This document shows, in pieces, positions 22,250 through 32,455 of a stretch of 64,000 nt of DNA. Source of the stretch: Progne subis subis (Eukaryota > Chordata > Aves > Passeriformes > Hirundinidae); the NCBI GenBank assembly GCA_022316685.1, contig JAKJHU010000560.1, forward strand, positions 1 through 64,000, written 5' to 3'. The notes below the pieces were generated by a model, which saw only the letters and a list, made by a program, of their open reading frames with translations, was not told where the DNA came from and did no database searches. Position numbers and translations under genes: made by a program. The stretch's first letter is position 1. The number at the start of each line of letters is the position of its first letter.

Positions 22250-23625
22250 TTCCTCAGCTGATCTGAGTCCCAGGGACTGGAGGAGGGAAATGGTGGGGTG
22301 GGGCTAGGGACAAAGTGTGATTGATTGTCAGCCATGAAGGGTCTGGATTTTCAGATCTATTCACACTGCACTAGGAGGTGCTGGGGATCAGTATCAACTG
22401 GGGATTGCTGATATCAATCTATAAACAGGAAAAGAAACCTAAACAGGAAAAAACAAATATTTCTTCATTGTTTTTTAATATAGTATATTCACTTTGAATA
22501 CACTTCTGAAAACTACAGAAACTTCTAATTAACCACAAAAGAATTGAAGACTTCAGTTATTCCCAGGGGCTTGTCTTGTTTGTGTGTTTTGAACAAATAT
22601 TAATGAGCCTTTGTCCACAAATTTCTCGACTGAAGAGATCAAGCAGAGACCTCTGGAAAAGTAAACTTCATTACAACCACCAGGTTGCTGATGAGCTATC
22701 CTCGTCATGTCAGGAATGACCAGAAATGGGCACAGCTTTCTGGCTGCCCCAGCTTTGGGATGGGCCCTGGGCCAGGAGCAGGAACAGCTCCTGAGGGCCA
22801 CAAGGCCGCGGCTGTTGTGCTGGCCTGGGCAGATGGGATGGCAGCAGGGGCTGCAGAGCTCTCAGGATGTCCTGGAGAGGAGAGCAGGGCACACAGGGAG
22901 CCTCCTTTTCCCTTGGCCAGGCACCTTCCCCCATGGCTGGGGCTGAGCCCTCTCTGAGCTGCAGCTGCTGCTGTGCCCTTGCGAGGGGCTGAGGCCGTGG
23001 GGCCCCTGCCCAGAGCAGCCTGCCCTGAGCAGAGCTGTGGGGCCAGAGCCGGCTGGGCTGTGCTGGGGAGAGGCCCTTGGTGCTGCCGAGAGCTCAGGGC
23101 AGCTGGCAGAGCTTGGAGGGAGCTGGGCTGGGCTGAGAGAGCCTGGCACAGAAACCATCAGTGTCCATCTCAGCCTGTGTGAGCGTGCAGGGGCCAAGAA
23201 AAGCACCCCAGGGTCCACGAGTTCTCTGTGTGGGAGCTGAGCTTGTGACCCCTGGAGCCCTCCCAAGTGCTGGGTCTGCACCTCCAGCTCCAGAGGAGAA
23301 GGGACAGATGGGAGCAGGGAAAAATCATTCCTTCTGGGTTCTTGATTTGCTTATGCAGGTGACCTGGTTCTGTATGTAGTGTTGTTTTGTGTCAGATAAC
23401 ACTGACAGAGTGATAATAAAAATATTTTTTAGCTGAAAATAATATTTGATATAGAATAGACAATGAAAAAAAAAGGCACATATGATCAGAAGAGCATCTG
23501 AGTTTTTCAGAGGATGAGAGACTCATTGATGTTCCAATAGTCAAACCTGTTCAAATCCTTTCCTCAGGGCTTTCTAGAGATGAGAGGTGACCACCAGAGA
23601 CTAAGGCCAGCCAGAGCTCTCTGTC
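22250..23625 (-). repeat. Inverted copy of the unit spacer
   Basis: Reverse complement of the unit 1/2 spacer: 22,250-22,720 matches 5,780-6,240, and 22,700-23,300 matches 5,190-5,760. It runs on through the AT-rich part to 23,625, which matches about 4,830. There it joins directly to block A, skipping the 37-bp array and most of the ~187-bp repeats. Confidence 0.8.
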
Positions 23626-24880
23626 CTGACACAGCCAACTCCTGCAGCACTTGGGCCATGGCTGCTGGCCCTGGGCCTGAGCCATGAGCAGCAGACAAGT
23701 GACCCTGGCAGGCCTGGGGCCTCATTGCCTCCTTGTCCCTGCTCAGCAGCCTGGCAGGGGCCGCCCCATGGTGCTGCCCTTGGCATTGCACATCCCCACA
23801 TCCCAGTGTCCCGGGAAGAGCCCTGAGCACTGAGGGAGGGACAGGATCTGCCTTGGCAGGGGCTGGGGCTCAGGCCTTGGCCCTTTGCGTTCCTGAAACA
23901 CATGCAGGTTTGCTCAGCATCAGAGACACCTTTGTTTGTCTGTTTGTCCCCACCTGTTATCACTGCCTGCAGTGTTCAGATTGAACTGATCAGGCAAAAC
24001 ATTTTCAGTGAGACTTATTAAAACTTCAAGAAATATTGGAATTTTTCATCTCACTTAGTTCTTGAGAAGTTTTTTGAACACTCTGAGGAACTATGTCTGA
24101 TGTAAACAACCCCAAAGCCCTGAGAGGGTCATTAAAGTCCTTGCGCTGTGTCTGTGCTGCTGAGCTGGGCCAGGCTCCTGGCACAGAGGCAGCTCCTGGC
24201 AACCAAGAAGAGCTTCAAAAAGACATTTTTCCTGAGGAGCAGCTCCTCTCCCAGCCCAGCAGGGCTGAGGGCACTGCCTGCAGGTACCTGAGAGCAGTGA
24301 AGCAGACAGAAGCCTAAGGAAGCTGAAAGGACAAATCTGAGGTTATTCAGAGAAATCCTCACAAGTTTTGAAAATTCTGAGCTTCTTCATGGAGAAATCT
24401 TCACCACTCCTGACACAGTCAGTCTCTGGCTGCAGGGATCTCCTCAAGCTGACCCAGGACAGGACTGACATGACTGTAAGGATGGCTCTGCTGCCCTTTC
24501 TGCTTTGGGGGAGGATGTGCTCCAGAGCGGGGCTGCCCTGGGCACCGTCAGAGGGACAGGGCAGGACGGCTCCTGCTGCCAGGGACGGCTGCAGGGGCTG
24601 AAGCTGGGGCTGCAGCCAGGGGTGCCCAGGGCTGTCCTGCAGAGCAGCTCCTGCAGCCCTGAGGGCTCTTGGCCAGGCCAGGGCATCTGCCACCTGCCAG
24701 GGGCAGCTCTCAGCCTGCCTGGGAGCTCCCATGGACTCTCGGGAGAAGTTGGAGGTGGAAGGAACGATCCCCACCAGGGCAGATTCCTCCTGCTGTGGAG
24801 ATGGTGCTGCATGGCCAGAGATGCTCTCAGCTTTCTCATAAAGGAAAGGCAAAGGGGCTGTCAGGGTTGTCTGTGTCACG
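23626..24880 (-). repeat. Block A, inverted copy upstream of OR gene 1
   Basis: Reverse complement of about 600-1,720 and of 60,680-61,820. It lies 750 bases upstream of OR gene 1 and points away from it, the same relation as block A to OR gene 2. Confidence 0.8.
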
Positions 24881-25600
24881 GAGACTCCTGCACTGTCACC
24901 CTGGGGATCAGCAGTTCTGCCTCACAGCTTCCTCAGAAATGCCTCCTCTCCCTCCTCTGCCTACAGACAGCACCAGCAGCACCTTGGCTTGCAGCATCTC
25001 AGTTTGTCTGAACTGCCCTTAAGGCCCTGCTGCCAGGGAGCTGCCCCTGGGCAGTGCCCTGTGCTGGTAGGGGTGTGCAGGGCAGAGCTGATCCCCCAGG
25101 GCTGGGCTGGGCTCTGGGAGCGCTGGCAGGGAAAAGGCTTGGAGAGAGAGAAACAGCTCCCAGTAGGCACAACTGCAGGCAGAACAAAGCCAGACCATCC
25201 TTGGAATCCATCCCTGTCCAGATGCACAGAGAAAGAGAGAAGGGTATAGAGATTGGCTTTGGACTGTTCAAAAAGGCCACTTTATTTTTCATGTACCAAT
25301 ATTACGTGTGATCATCCTGAAATAGAAGATGGTGAAATGAGCTAAGGACAAATATTTGAGGATCAGCAGGTCTGACTGCACTGGGGCAGAGAAAGCTCAC
25401 TTTCCCTGCTGAGCTCCCCAGGGTTCAGGTTGAGAGCAATGCTGAAGAGAAGGCAGTAACTCAGCAGACTAAACCCAAGCTCAAAAATAAAAAAAAAAAA
25501 AAGGTCCCCCACAGGCGAAGGAGTAGCTTTAACGGAATTCCAGAAATAACTGCATAGGATTGACTCAAAGAGGTTCATCACAGCTTATAAATGTCTTCTT
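24881..25600. other. 5' flank of OR gene 1
   Basis: No coding signal. It holds a 15-base A run (25,487-25,502) and ends in the splice acceptor at 25606-25607. The promoter and first non-coding exon of the receptor probably lie here or further upstream, but no TATA or other clear element was found. Confidence 0.4.
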
Positions 25601-25630
25601 TCAACAGCCCATGACGCCCAGAGTGAAGAA

Positions 25631-26548
25631 ATGTCCAACAGCAGCTCCATCAGCCACTTCCTCCTGCTGCCATTGGCACACACGCGGCAGCTGCAGCTCC
25701 TGCACTTCTGCCTCTTCCTGGCCATCTCCCTGGCTGCCCTCCTGGCCAACGGCCTCATCATCAGCGCCGTAGCCTGCGGCCACCTCCTGCACACGCCCAT
25801 GTTCTTCTTCCTGCTCAACCTGGCCCTCACCGACCTGGGCTCCATCCTCACCACTGTCCCCAAAGCCATGCACAATTCCCTCTGGGACACCAGGACCATC
25901 TCCTACACAGGATGTGCTGCACAGCTGTTTCTGATTTTCTTCTTCCTTGGGTCAGAGTTTTCCCTCCTGACTGTCATGTGCTACGACCGCTATGTGTCCA
26001 TCTGCAAACCCCTGCACTACGGGACCCTCCTGGGCAGCAGAGCTTGTGCCCACATGGCAGCAGCTGCCTGGGCCAGTGCCTTTCTCACTGCTCTGCTGCA
26101 CACAGCCAATACATTTTCCCTTCCTCTGTGCCATGGCAATGCCCTGAGCCAGTTCTTCTGTGAAGTGCCACAGATCCTCAAGCTCTCCTGCTCCAACTCA
26201 AGCCTCAGGGAATTTGTGCTTCTTGCTGCTAGTGCCTGTTTAACTTCTGGATGCTTTGTGTTCATTGTTTTCTTCTATGTGCAGATCTTCAGGGCCGTGC
26301 TGAGGATCCCCTCTGAGCAGGGACGACACAAAGCCTTTTCCACCTGCCTCCCTCACCTGGCCGTGCTCTCCCTGTTTCTCAGCACGTCATTCTTTGCCTA
26401 CCTGAAGCCCCCCTCCATCTCCTCCCCATCCCTGGATCTGTCCCTGTCAGTTCTGTACTCGGTGGTGCCTCCAGCCCTGAACCCCGTCATCTACAGCCTG
26501 AGGAACCAGGAACTCAAGGCTGCAGTGTGGAGACTGATCAATGCATGA
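25631..26548 (+). CDS. Olfactory receptor, OR14-like, intact (OR gene 1)
   Basis: A 305-residue seven-transmembrane odorant receptor of the plasma membrane of olfactory neurons, expected to signal through the olfactory G protein. Class hallmarks are visible: an N-glycosylation site NSS at residues 3-5, PMFFF at 56-60 after TM1, MCYDRY at 116-121 at the end of TM3, PLHY at 127-130, cysteines 95 and 177 for the extracellular disulphide, KAFSTC at 234-239 before TM6, and NPVIYSLRN at 284-292 in TM7. The coding region is one exon, as usual for ORs. The start is supported by a splice acceptor (TTCTTTCAACAG, AG at 25606-25607) 23 bases upstream, matching the usual non-coding 5' exon. A poly(A) signal AATAAA lies at 26594-26599, just after the stop. 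Its C-terminus is five residues shorter than in the two other ORs here. The OR14-like assignment is by recognition of the bird-expanded type and was not tested with a tree. Confidence 0.93.
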   Translation: MSNSSSISHFLLLPLAHTRQLQLLHFCLFLAISLAALLANGLIISAVACGHLLHTPMFFFLLNLALTDLGSILTTVPKAMHNSLWDTRTISYTGCAAQLFLIFFFLGSEFSLLTVMCYDRYVSICKPLHYGTLLGSRACAHMAAAAWASAFLTALLHTANTFSLPLCHGNALSQFFCEVPQILKLSCSNSSLREFVLLAASACLTSGCFVFIVFFYVQIFRAVLRIPSEQGRHKAFSTCLPHLAVLSLFLSTSFFAYLKPPSISSPSLDLSLSVLYSVVPPALNPVIYSLRNQELKAAVWRLINA

Positions 26549-27470
26549 TTTTTTGAACATTAAAGTGCTGGCGAATTTCTGCAAATCACTTGTAATAAAA
26601 GTCATCTTTGCTACTTCTTGACACTTTCATTTTCAAGGTTCTTTTTCTTTGTTTTATGTTTTTAATATTGTCTGCAAAAAAAGTCATTGCAATTTCCGAT
26701 GTTTCTTTCCATATTCACTATGGCCACAAAATATGTCAATGAGAAGCTGTGCTCTCGGTGGCTTTAAACTAAATAAAGGATCTCCCAGCAGGGTTTTCAC
26801 TAGAGATCCCCCTTTTGTTCCCCTCTCTGGAGCTGCAGCAGGAATGTCTGTGTGCAGAGCTGGGGCAGATCAGTGCTGGCACAGCAGCTGTGCCCAGCAG
26901 CAGCAGCACTTGGTGTTGCCAGTGCTGCTCCCGTGCCCCTGCCCCGCTGCCCTCCTGGCCCTGGTGCTGCTGTAGGGCCTGAGTGCTCTCGGGGCCGGGC
27001 ACAGTGCTGGGGGTGGCAGTGCCGGGGCTGCAGCAGGGACAGCCCATGGGCACTGCTGGGGCAGCGCTGACGCCTCAGGGCAGGGCCTGGGGGCTCCAGG
27101 CTCCTTGCCCAGGCTCTCTCCAGAACACGCCCAGGCCAATGCTCAGCAGAGAAAAGCCCCGTGAGCAGCCCCAGGGTGGCCGTGGGCAGGCTGGGGGCAA
27201 ACAGCATCACACCATGGGAACGTCCCTTGGGGAGCAGGATCATCCTACAAGTGCTGCAGGAATTGTCTGCAGGCTCCTGCAGTGCCTCGGGTGGTTACCT
27301 TGTCAGAGGAACCACAGGCCAGGGTGCCATGGCTCTCTTTCAGAGTCCTGGCTCTGTTTTTGCCTCGGCTAGCTTGAGAGAGAAACCACAGTTGCAAGGA
27401 TTTTTTTTCTCAGAGTCTTAAAGATCCCAGAGGCTTCAAACCTTTTCCTTTAGAGAGAGCAGGCATCCGT
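26549..27470. repeat. Duplicated 3' flank of OR gene 1
   Basis: The part 26,800-27,260 matches, in inverted orientation, 57,440-57,840 (after OR gene 2) and 62,030-62,460 (after OR gene 3). All three lie downstream of their receptor in the same relative orientation. A frame antisense to the receptor stays open through all three (147-238 codons) and reads as Gly/Ala/Pro/Cys-rich sequence without a domain. It is part of the duplicated OR cassette, not a called gene. Confidence 0.7.
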
Positions 27471-27841
27471 TGATGGCAAAAAGAAAGAGTTTGCCCTTGA
27501 TCTGGGGGGAAAATCACAGCTTTATTCTGGGGTCCTGCCCCTGCAGGGTCTGGAGCTCAGTCCAGTCCCCCTCTCAAGAGCCCAAAGAGAGCTTTCCACG
27601 TGTTCCCCTGGCTTTTATGCAGGGGGAAGTGTTTAGAGGAAAGGACAAGCCCCTACCCAATCAGGGATAAGATGGGAGTGGAACAGTTGGGTTACATTCT
27701 AGTGTGGGAGGAAGGGCGGGGAGAAGGAGCTGTGACGAGCCTCATGATACATTTTCCATGAGTACAGTGCGGTACAAAAGAAACCATTACAAAACCCAAT
27801 ATAAAAATGAAATACAATATAAACCCAAAAAATGCACAACA
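27471..27841 (-). mobile_element. LTR, minus strand, with TATA box and poly(A) signal
   Basis: Read on the minus strand, the segment starts TGTTGTGCA (27,841), has a TATA box GCATAAAAGCC (complement of 27,611-27,621), an AATAAA about 90 bases later (complement of 27521-27526), and ends TTTGCCATCA (27,471). This TATA-to-AATAAA spacing and TG...CA ending fit a retroviral LTR of about 370 bp. No matching flanking duplication was found, so the edges are approximate. Confidence 0.6.
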
Positions 27842-28036
27842 CCAGGGGAGCACATCTGGGCTGCTGTGTCTGGCTGTGGGGCTCCCTGTTCTGGGCAATG
27901 AGAAGGAGCTGCAGAGGCTCTGCAGGACTGACAGGATGGGCTTTGGGGCTGTGAGGAGAAGCTGAGGGACCTGGGCTGCTGGACCTTCTGAAGAGGAGGC
28001 CCAGGGCTCATCCTACAACTGCTCCAAGGGTGCTTT
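27842..28036. other. Segment shared with the OR gene 3 region
   Basis: 27,845-27,960 matches 61,845-61,960 inverted (CACATCTGGGCTGCTGTGTC, GCAGAGGCTCTGCAGGAC words), which is the outer end of the OR gene 3 cassette. No gene was recognised. Confidence 0.5.
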
Positions 28037-29808
28037 CAGAGAATCAGAGAATCAGCAAGGTTGGAAAAGACCTTGGAGATCATCAAGCCCAACCTGTGCC
28101 CTGACACCACCTTGTGTCTCCTGAGCCTTCTCTTCTCCTGGATAAACAACTCCAGATCCCTCAGCCACTCCTCACAGGACTTGTGTTCCAGACCCTCACC
28201 AGCCTTGTTGCCCTTCTCTGGACACGCTCCAGCCCTTCCATGTCCTTCCTAAACTGGGGGGACCCAGAAATGGACACAGCACTCGAGGTTCTGTGTATCT
28301 GAGCACAGGATAAGAATCACTGCCCTGCTCCTGCTGGCCACACCATTCCTGATCCAGGCCAGGTGCCATTGGCCTTCTTGGCCACCTGGGCACACTGCTG
28401 GCTCATGTCCAGCCTGCTGTCCATCACTGCCCCAGGTCCCTTTCTGCCTGGACGCTCTCCAGCCACTCTGTCCCCAGCCTGTAGCACTGCAGGGGTTGTT
28501 GTGGCCAAAGTGCAGGACCCAGCCCTTGGTCTTGTTAAACCTCCCACTGTTGGATTTGGTCCCTGGATCCAGCCTGTCCAGGTCCCTGTGCAGAGCCCTC
28601 CTACCCTCCAGCACATCCACACTCACACCCAGCTTGGTGTCATCTGCAAATTTGCTGATGGTGGACTCAGTCCCCTCATCCAGATCATCAATGCAGATAT
28701 TGAAATCCACTCTGGCTGGGTCTGATCCCTCGGCCATCCTGTGGGTGCCCTGTGATGGCTCTCAAGGTGATCTGTTCCAGAACCTTGCTGGGCACCGAGG
28801 TCAGGCTGACAGGCCTGGAGTTCCCCAGATCCTCCTTCCAGCCCTTCTTGGGGATGGGCTCACATTGGCACCTCCAGTCCTCTGGGACCTCCCTGCTGAG
28901 CCAGGTCTGATGAGAAATGATGGAGAGCAGCTTGGTGAGCTCATGCACCAGCTGCCTCATCCCCCTAGGATGGATCCCATCTGGTCCCAGAGACACCTGT
29001 GAGCATCTGAGGGGCTCAGCAGGTCACCAGCTGCTTCCTCCTGGATGACAGGGGGGCTGTTCTGCTCCCTGTGCCCATCTACCAGCTCAGGAGAACACTT
29101 GTCCTGAGGACAACCTGTCTGATTGTTGAAAAATGAGTCAAACAAGGTGTTAAGCAGCTCAGCCTTTTCCTTATCTCTAGTTACTATATTCTTCCCAGCA
29201 TCCAATAAAGACTAAATGTTTTCCTTATCCCACATTTTGCTATAAATCTATTTGTGGAAACATTTTATTTTTTCAGAAAACTGGTCAGGTTAAATATTAA
29301 CTGATCTTTCACCTCTCCAATTTTCTTTCCACATGACCTAACATCATCTGTAAACATTTCCTGAATTGTTTGATTTTCTTTTGGAGGTGTTGTACCCTGC
29401 TTTTTCCCTCCTGAGTTCACTCCAAAGTACCATGGACTGCCAGGCCAGTCATTTTCCTCACTGGCTCATTTTTTGGCACAATGGGACAGGCTGCCTTTTC
29501 CCCTTCAGATTTCTTTCTTGAAGTGTGTCCATCCTTCCTGGACTCTCCTGTTTTTAAGGATTGTTTCCCTTAAAAAATCAGTACCTGATTCAGTATCTGA
29601 ATCTGCATCCTATAGAGGCCAAAGTCTGCCCTCGATAATTTCAGTGTAGATGTTTTGTTGATGCCTTTCCTTCTTTCCCAGAATTCTGGAAAGTTGATTA
29701 TTTCATGGTCACTGCACCCCGGGCAGCCTCAGTCCATCACACGTCCCACCAGCCCTTCTCTGTTTGTGAATAGCAGCAGACAGAGCTTTCCTTGGCAGTG
29801 GGAATGTT
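28037..29808 (-). mobile_element. CR1 LINE, 5'-truncated, internally deleted
   Basis: The minus strand reads, in order: endonuclease-end words near 29,770 (an interrupted LLFTN-like run), a linker (29,200-29,600), DKEKAELLNTLFDSFF (29,130-29,190), SLGPDGIHPRGM (28,960), RPVSLTSVPSKVLEQI (28,780), RPSQSGF (28,700), then a jump to DDLDEG and [10 protein letters not shown] (28,650) and [12 protein letters not shown]. The jump near 28,697 removes about 110 codons of the fingers/palm. The 3' end is the avian CR1 tail (AGAATCAGAGAATCAGCAAGG seen from the + strand, 28,038). Several frameshifts are present; it is not active. Confidence 0.85.
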
Positions 29809-29810
29809 AC

Positions 29811-29855
<45 letters not shown>
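29811..29855. repeat. Poly-A run of about 45 bases
   Basis: An uninterrupted A run on the + strand between the 5' end of the minus-strand CR1 and the next LTR. It is not at the 3' end of the CR1, which ends at 28,037 and has no poly-A in this family, so it belongs to something else or expanded by slippage. Confidence 0.95.
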
Positions 29856-29857
<2 letters not shown>

Positions 29858-30290
29858 CTCCTTAACACCAATGTAGCATTTAGAAGCAGCATTCTTTATT
29901 TGGCTGGATGCACGGGGGAACAGCTCCTCCCAAAGCCGTGCATGCTGAGTACAGGAAAGTTTCTGTTTATATTCTCTATTTTGCATTCATATTCATTGAT
30001 GGTCCTGGACTAAACATACATTTGATAATCATTTCCCTGAAGTCATTTACATATTTCCCTCCCCTTTTCCATGCACTCTTCTGTCCTGGGGGTCTCTCTG
30101 GTGGTCTCTGGTGCTCACAGACCCCAATGTTCCAGTCAGCCTGGCTGAGCTGGCAGGACACTGAGGCTGGTGAATTTCCAGGTCCCCTTCTTACACAATG
30201 GGCATGGTGTGGTTCCCATGGGCCAGTGGTTTTGGAGAATGAGCATTGTGTTAGCTCACCAGGTGTAGACCATTTATCATCTGGTAACAT
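29856..30290 (-). mobile_element. LTR, minus strand
   Basis: Read on the minus strand: TATA-like ATATAAAC (complement of about 29,965-29,972), then AAATAAAGAATGCTGCTTC (complement of about 29,884-29,902), a common 3' end of avian endogenous retrovirus LTRs. No internal retroviral coding sequence is attached. The outer edge near 30,290 is set by the start of the TGACATCA repeats. Confidence 0.6.
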
Positions 30291-30450
30291 GAGGTCACAG
30301 AGTGGGCTATGACATCACAGAGTGGGTTAGGGGAGGTCATCGAGCAGCTATGACATCATTGGCCATCTCTGTGACATCACAAAGCAGACTATGGCATCAC
30401 CGAGTTGTCTGTGACAGTACTGGGTGGCTGTGTGACATCACTGGGTTTGT
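30291..30450. repeat. TGACATCA-containing short tandem repeat
   Basis: Six to seven imperfect ~20-25-bp repeats of the form TATGACATCACAGAGTGGG, each with TGACATCA or a close variant (TGACATCAC, TGACATCAT, TGGCATCAC). The core resembles CRE/AP-1 type sites. Simple repeat origin is the default reading. Confidence 0.7.
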
Positions 30451-31540
30451 CACTCCACCCCAGCCCCCCTCACAGTTACCCCCATGAATTCCAATGCTGT
30501 TCATGTCCAGCAGGGTCCCCTGTCCCCTGGTATCCCCCTGGTGCACCTGGAGCCACAGCCTCCACCAAAGGATGTTGCACAGGATCGACCCCAGAGCCTG
30601 ACACGGGGACAAGGGGCTGGGCTGTGTGACCAGGACATCAAGGACGTGCATGATCCAGGTCACTGTGGCCTGGGTTGGGTTCCCCAGGGCAGGAAAGATG
30701 TCTGGCAGCTGCAGCAGGGTTAGGGAAGGGCTCCAAGGTGGGGCGGGAGCCCTTTGGCTGTGAGCAGAGGCTGAGGGAGCTGGGCTTGTCCAGCCCCGAG
30801 CAGGGAAGGCTGAGGGGCTCCTCATGCCAGCCTGGCAGTGCCACCGAGGAGGTGATGGAGAACACAGAGCCAGGCTCTTCACCGGGGGCCTGGTGGGAGA
30901 CAAAAGACAATGATACAGGGTGAAAGAGGGGAGCTTCAGCCAGGACAGAAGGAAACCTTTGTTCCCATGGGCTCAGCCAGGTGCTGAGATGCTGCCCCCT
31001 CTCTGTCCTTTGGGATTTTCCAATCCAGACCAAATCAAGCCTTGAGCCACTTGGTCTGGCCCAGTTTCTGACCGCTTGGGCTGCTGACTTGCTGAGGTCC
31101 TTTCCAATTCAGCTCTCTAATGATCCTGGGACAGTGCTGCTCCCTGTTTTACACTGGAGCACAGCAGATGGGACAGGAGCCCTGCAGGGCTGTACAGGAC
31201 CTGCAGCTTGCGAGCACATCTTCATTAGCTGGGTCATTTGAGCACTTTTAAGAAATGCCAAAGTTTTCCCACCAGGAGAGACCAGGAATTTCCTGGATTT
31301 GTACAACGGCAGGAGAAGGAATTCTGATCTTCCCCTCTGTGTCACTGGCTGGATTTCTGTTTTTCATGGAGCTGTGCCTTCCCTTGGTTTTGTTGGCTGG
31401 CAATAAATGAACATCCCTCTGTGTCTCAGGCAGCTCCTTCTGCAAGGAAAGCAGGTGGGAGTTGGTGCCAAGGAGCTGAAAGCTGCAGCTGCAGCCTGGA
31501 GTGGAGGAAGCTCAGATTGGCACAAGGCTGCTCTGAGTCC
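30451..31540. other. Duplicated CR1-like segment (copy 2) and unassigned sequence
   Basis: 30,560-30,910 is the direct duplicate of 21,540-21,880. The rest, 30,930-31,540, shows no gene, tandem repeat or recognisable element; the word TTGCTGAGGTCCTTTCCAA (31,090) looks like an old CR1 3' end. Confidence 0.45.
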
Positions 31541-31549
31541 CTGGGGTTG

Positions 31550-31960
31550 GATGAGGGAAATGGTGGGGTGGGGGTAGGAACAAAGTGTGATTGATTGTCA
31601 GCCATGAAGGATCTTGATTTTCACATCTATTCAAAGTGCACGAGGAGGTGCTGGGGATCAATATCAACTGGGAATTGCTGATATCAATCTATAAACAAGA
31701 AAAGAAAATAGGACAAAAATCTCCCTGCTTTTTTTAAAGATATAGTATATTCTCTTTGAATACACTTCTGAAATGTGTACAATTAACCACAGAAAAATTG
31801 AAGACTTGAAATGAAATTATTGTCAAGGGCTTGTCTGGTTTTGGGTGTTTTGAAATATTAATGAGCCTTTGGCAGTGGATTCCTGAACTGGAGAACTGAA
31901 GACTGAGCAAGCCTCTGGAGAGCTAAAACTCATCAGGGAACCTCCAAGTTGCAGAGGATG
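31550..31960 (-). repeat. Further copy of the spacer AT-rich part
   Basis: Matches 22,250-22,720 directly and 5,780-6,240 inverted (GTGATTGATTGTCAGCCATG, GGAGGTGCTGGGGATCA, TATAGTATATTC words). It is more diverged than the others, so older. Confidence 0.7.
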
Positions 31961-32224
31961 GATCCTCAGCAGAGCAGGTTGAAGAGATTCCAGGGGATCT
32001 ACCTGCTGGAGCTGGGCCAGCCCTGCTCGGGAGTCTCAGCTTTTTCAGCTCTGCTCTCTTTTTGCTACGCTGTAGCCCCGCACCCCCTACCTGCCCGGAC
32101 ACCCCCTCCGCCTGTCAGGGACATCCTGCTGCTCCAGCCACCAGCCTGGGAATTTCCACCATTCCAGCTTGGTGCTCTCGGGTTCCCAAGAGATCAGACT
32201 ACGATGGGCTTTGTGAAACAAAGC

Positions 32225-32455
32225 CCCTCAAGGTTCCTGGTTCTGTTTATTATTAATGCTGTAGTTGTTGTTGTTTATTTGCCTTGTTATACTTAGTAGT
32301 AAAGAACTGTTATTCCCTTCCCATACCTGTGCCAGAAAAGCCCCATTAATTTTCTAAATTATAATAACTTGCAGGGAGGGGATTGGACTTCCCCATTCCT
32401 AGAGAGGCCACACCCCTCCCTAGCAGATACCTGTCTTTCAAACCGAGACATTAAG
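32225..32455 (+). mobile_element. LTR 3' portion, plus strand
   Basis: Carries AGTAAAGAACTGTTATTCCC, then AATTATAATAACTTGCAGGG and ACCTGTCTTTCAAACC, the characteristic 3' part of a widespread avian LTR. The 5' part may begin near 31,990 but is not clear. Confidence 0.5.

Noticed and set aside
25585..25899. Open frames antisense to the OR genes (also 58,488-59,316 and 63,083-63,698)
   Set aside because: They mirror the well-supported receptors and are open in all copies only because the receptors are nearly identical there.
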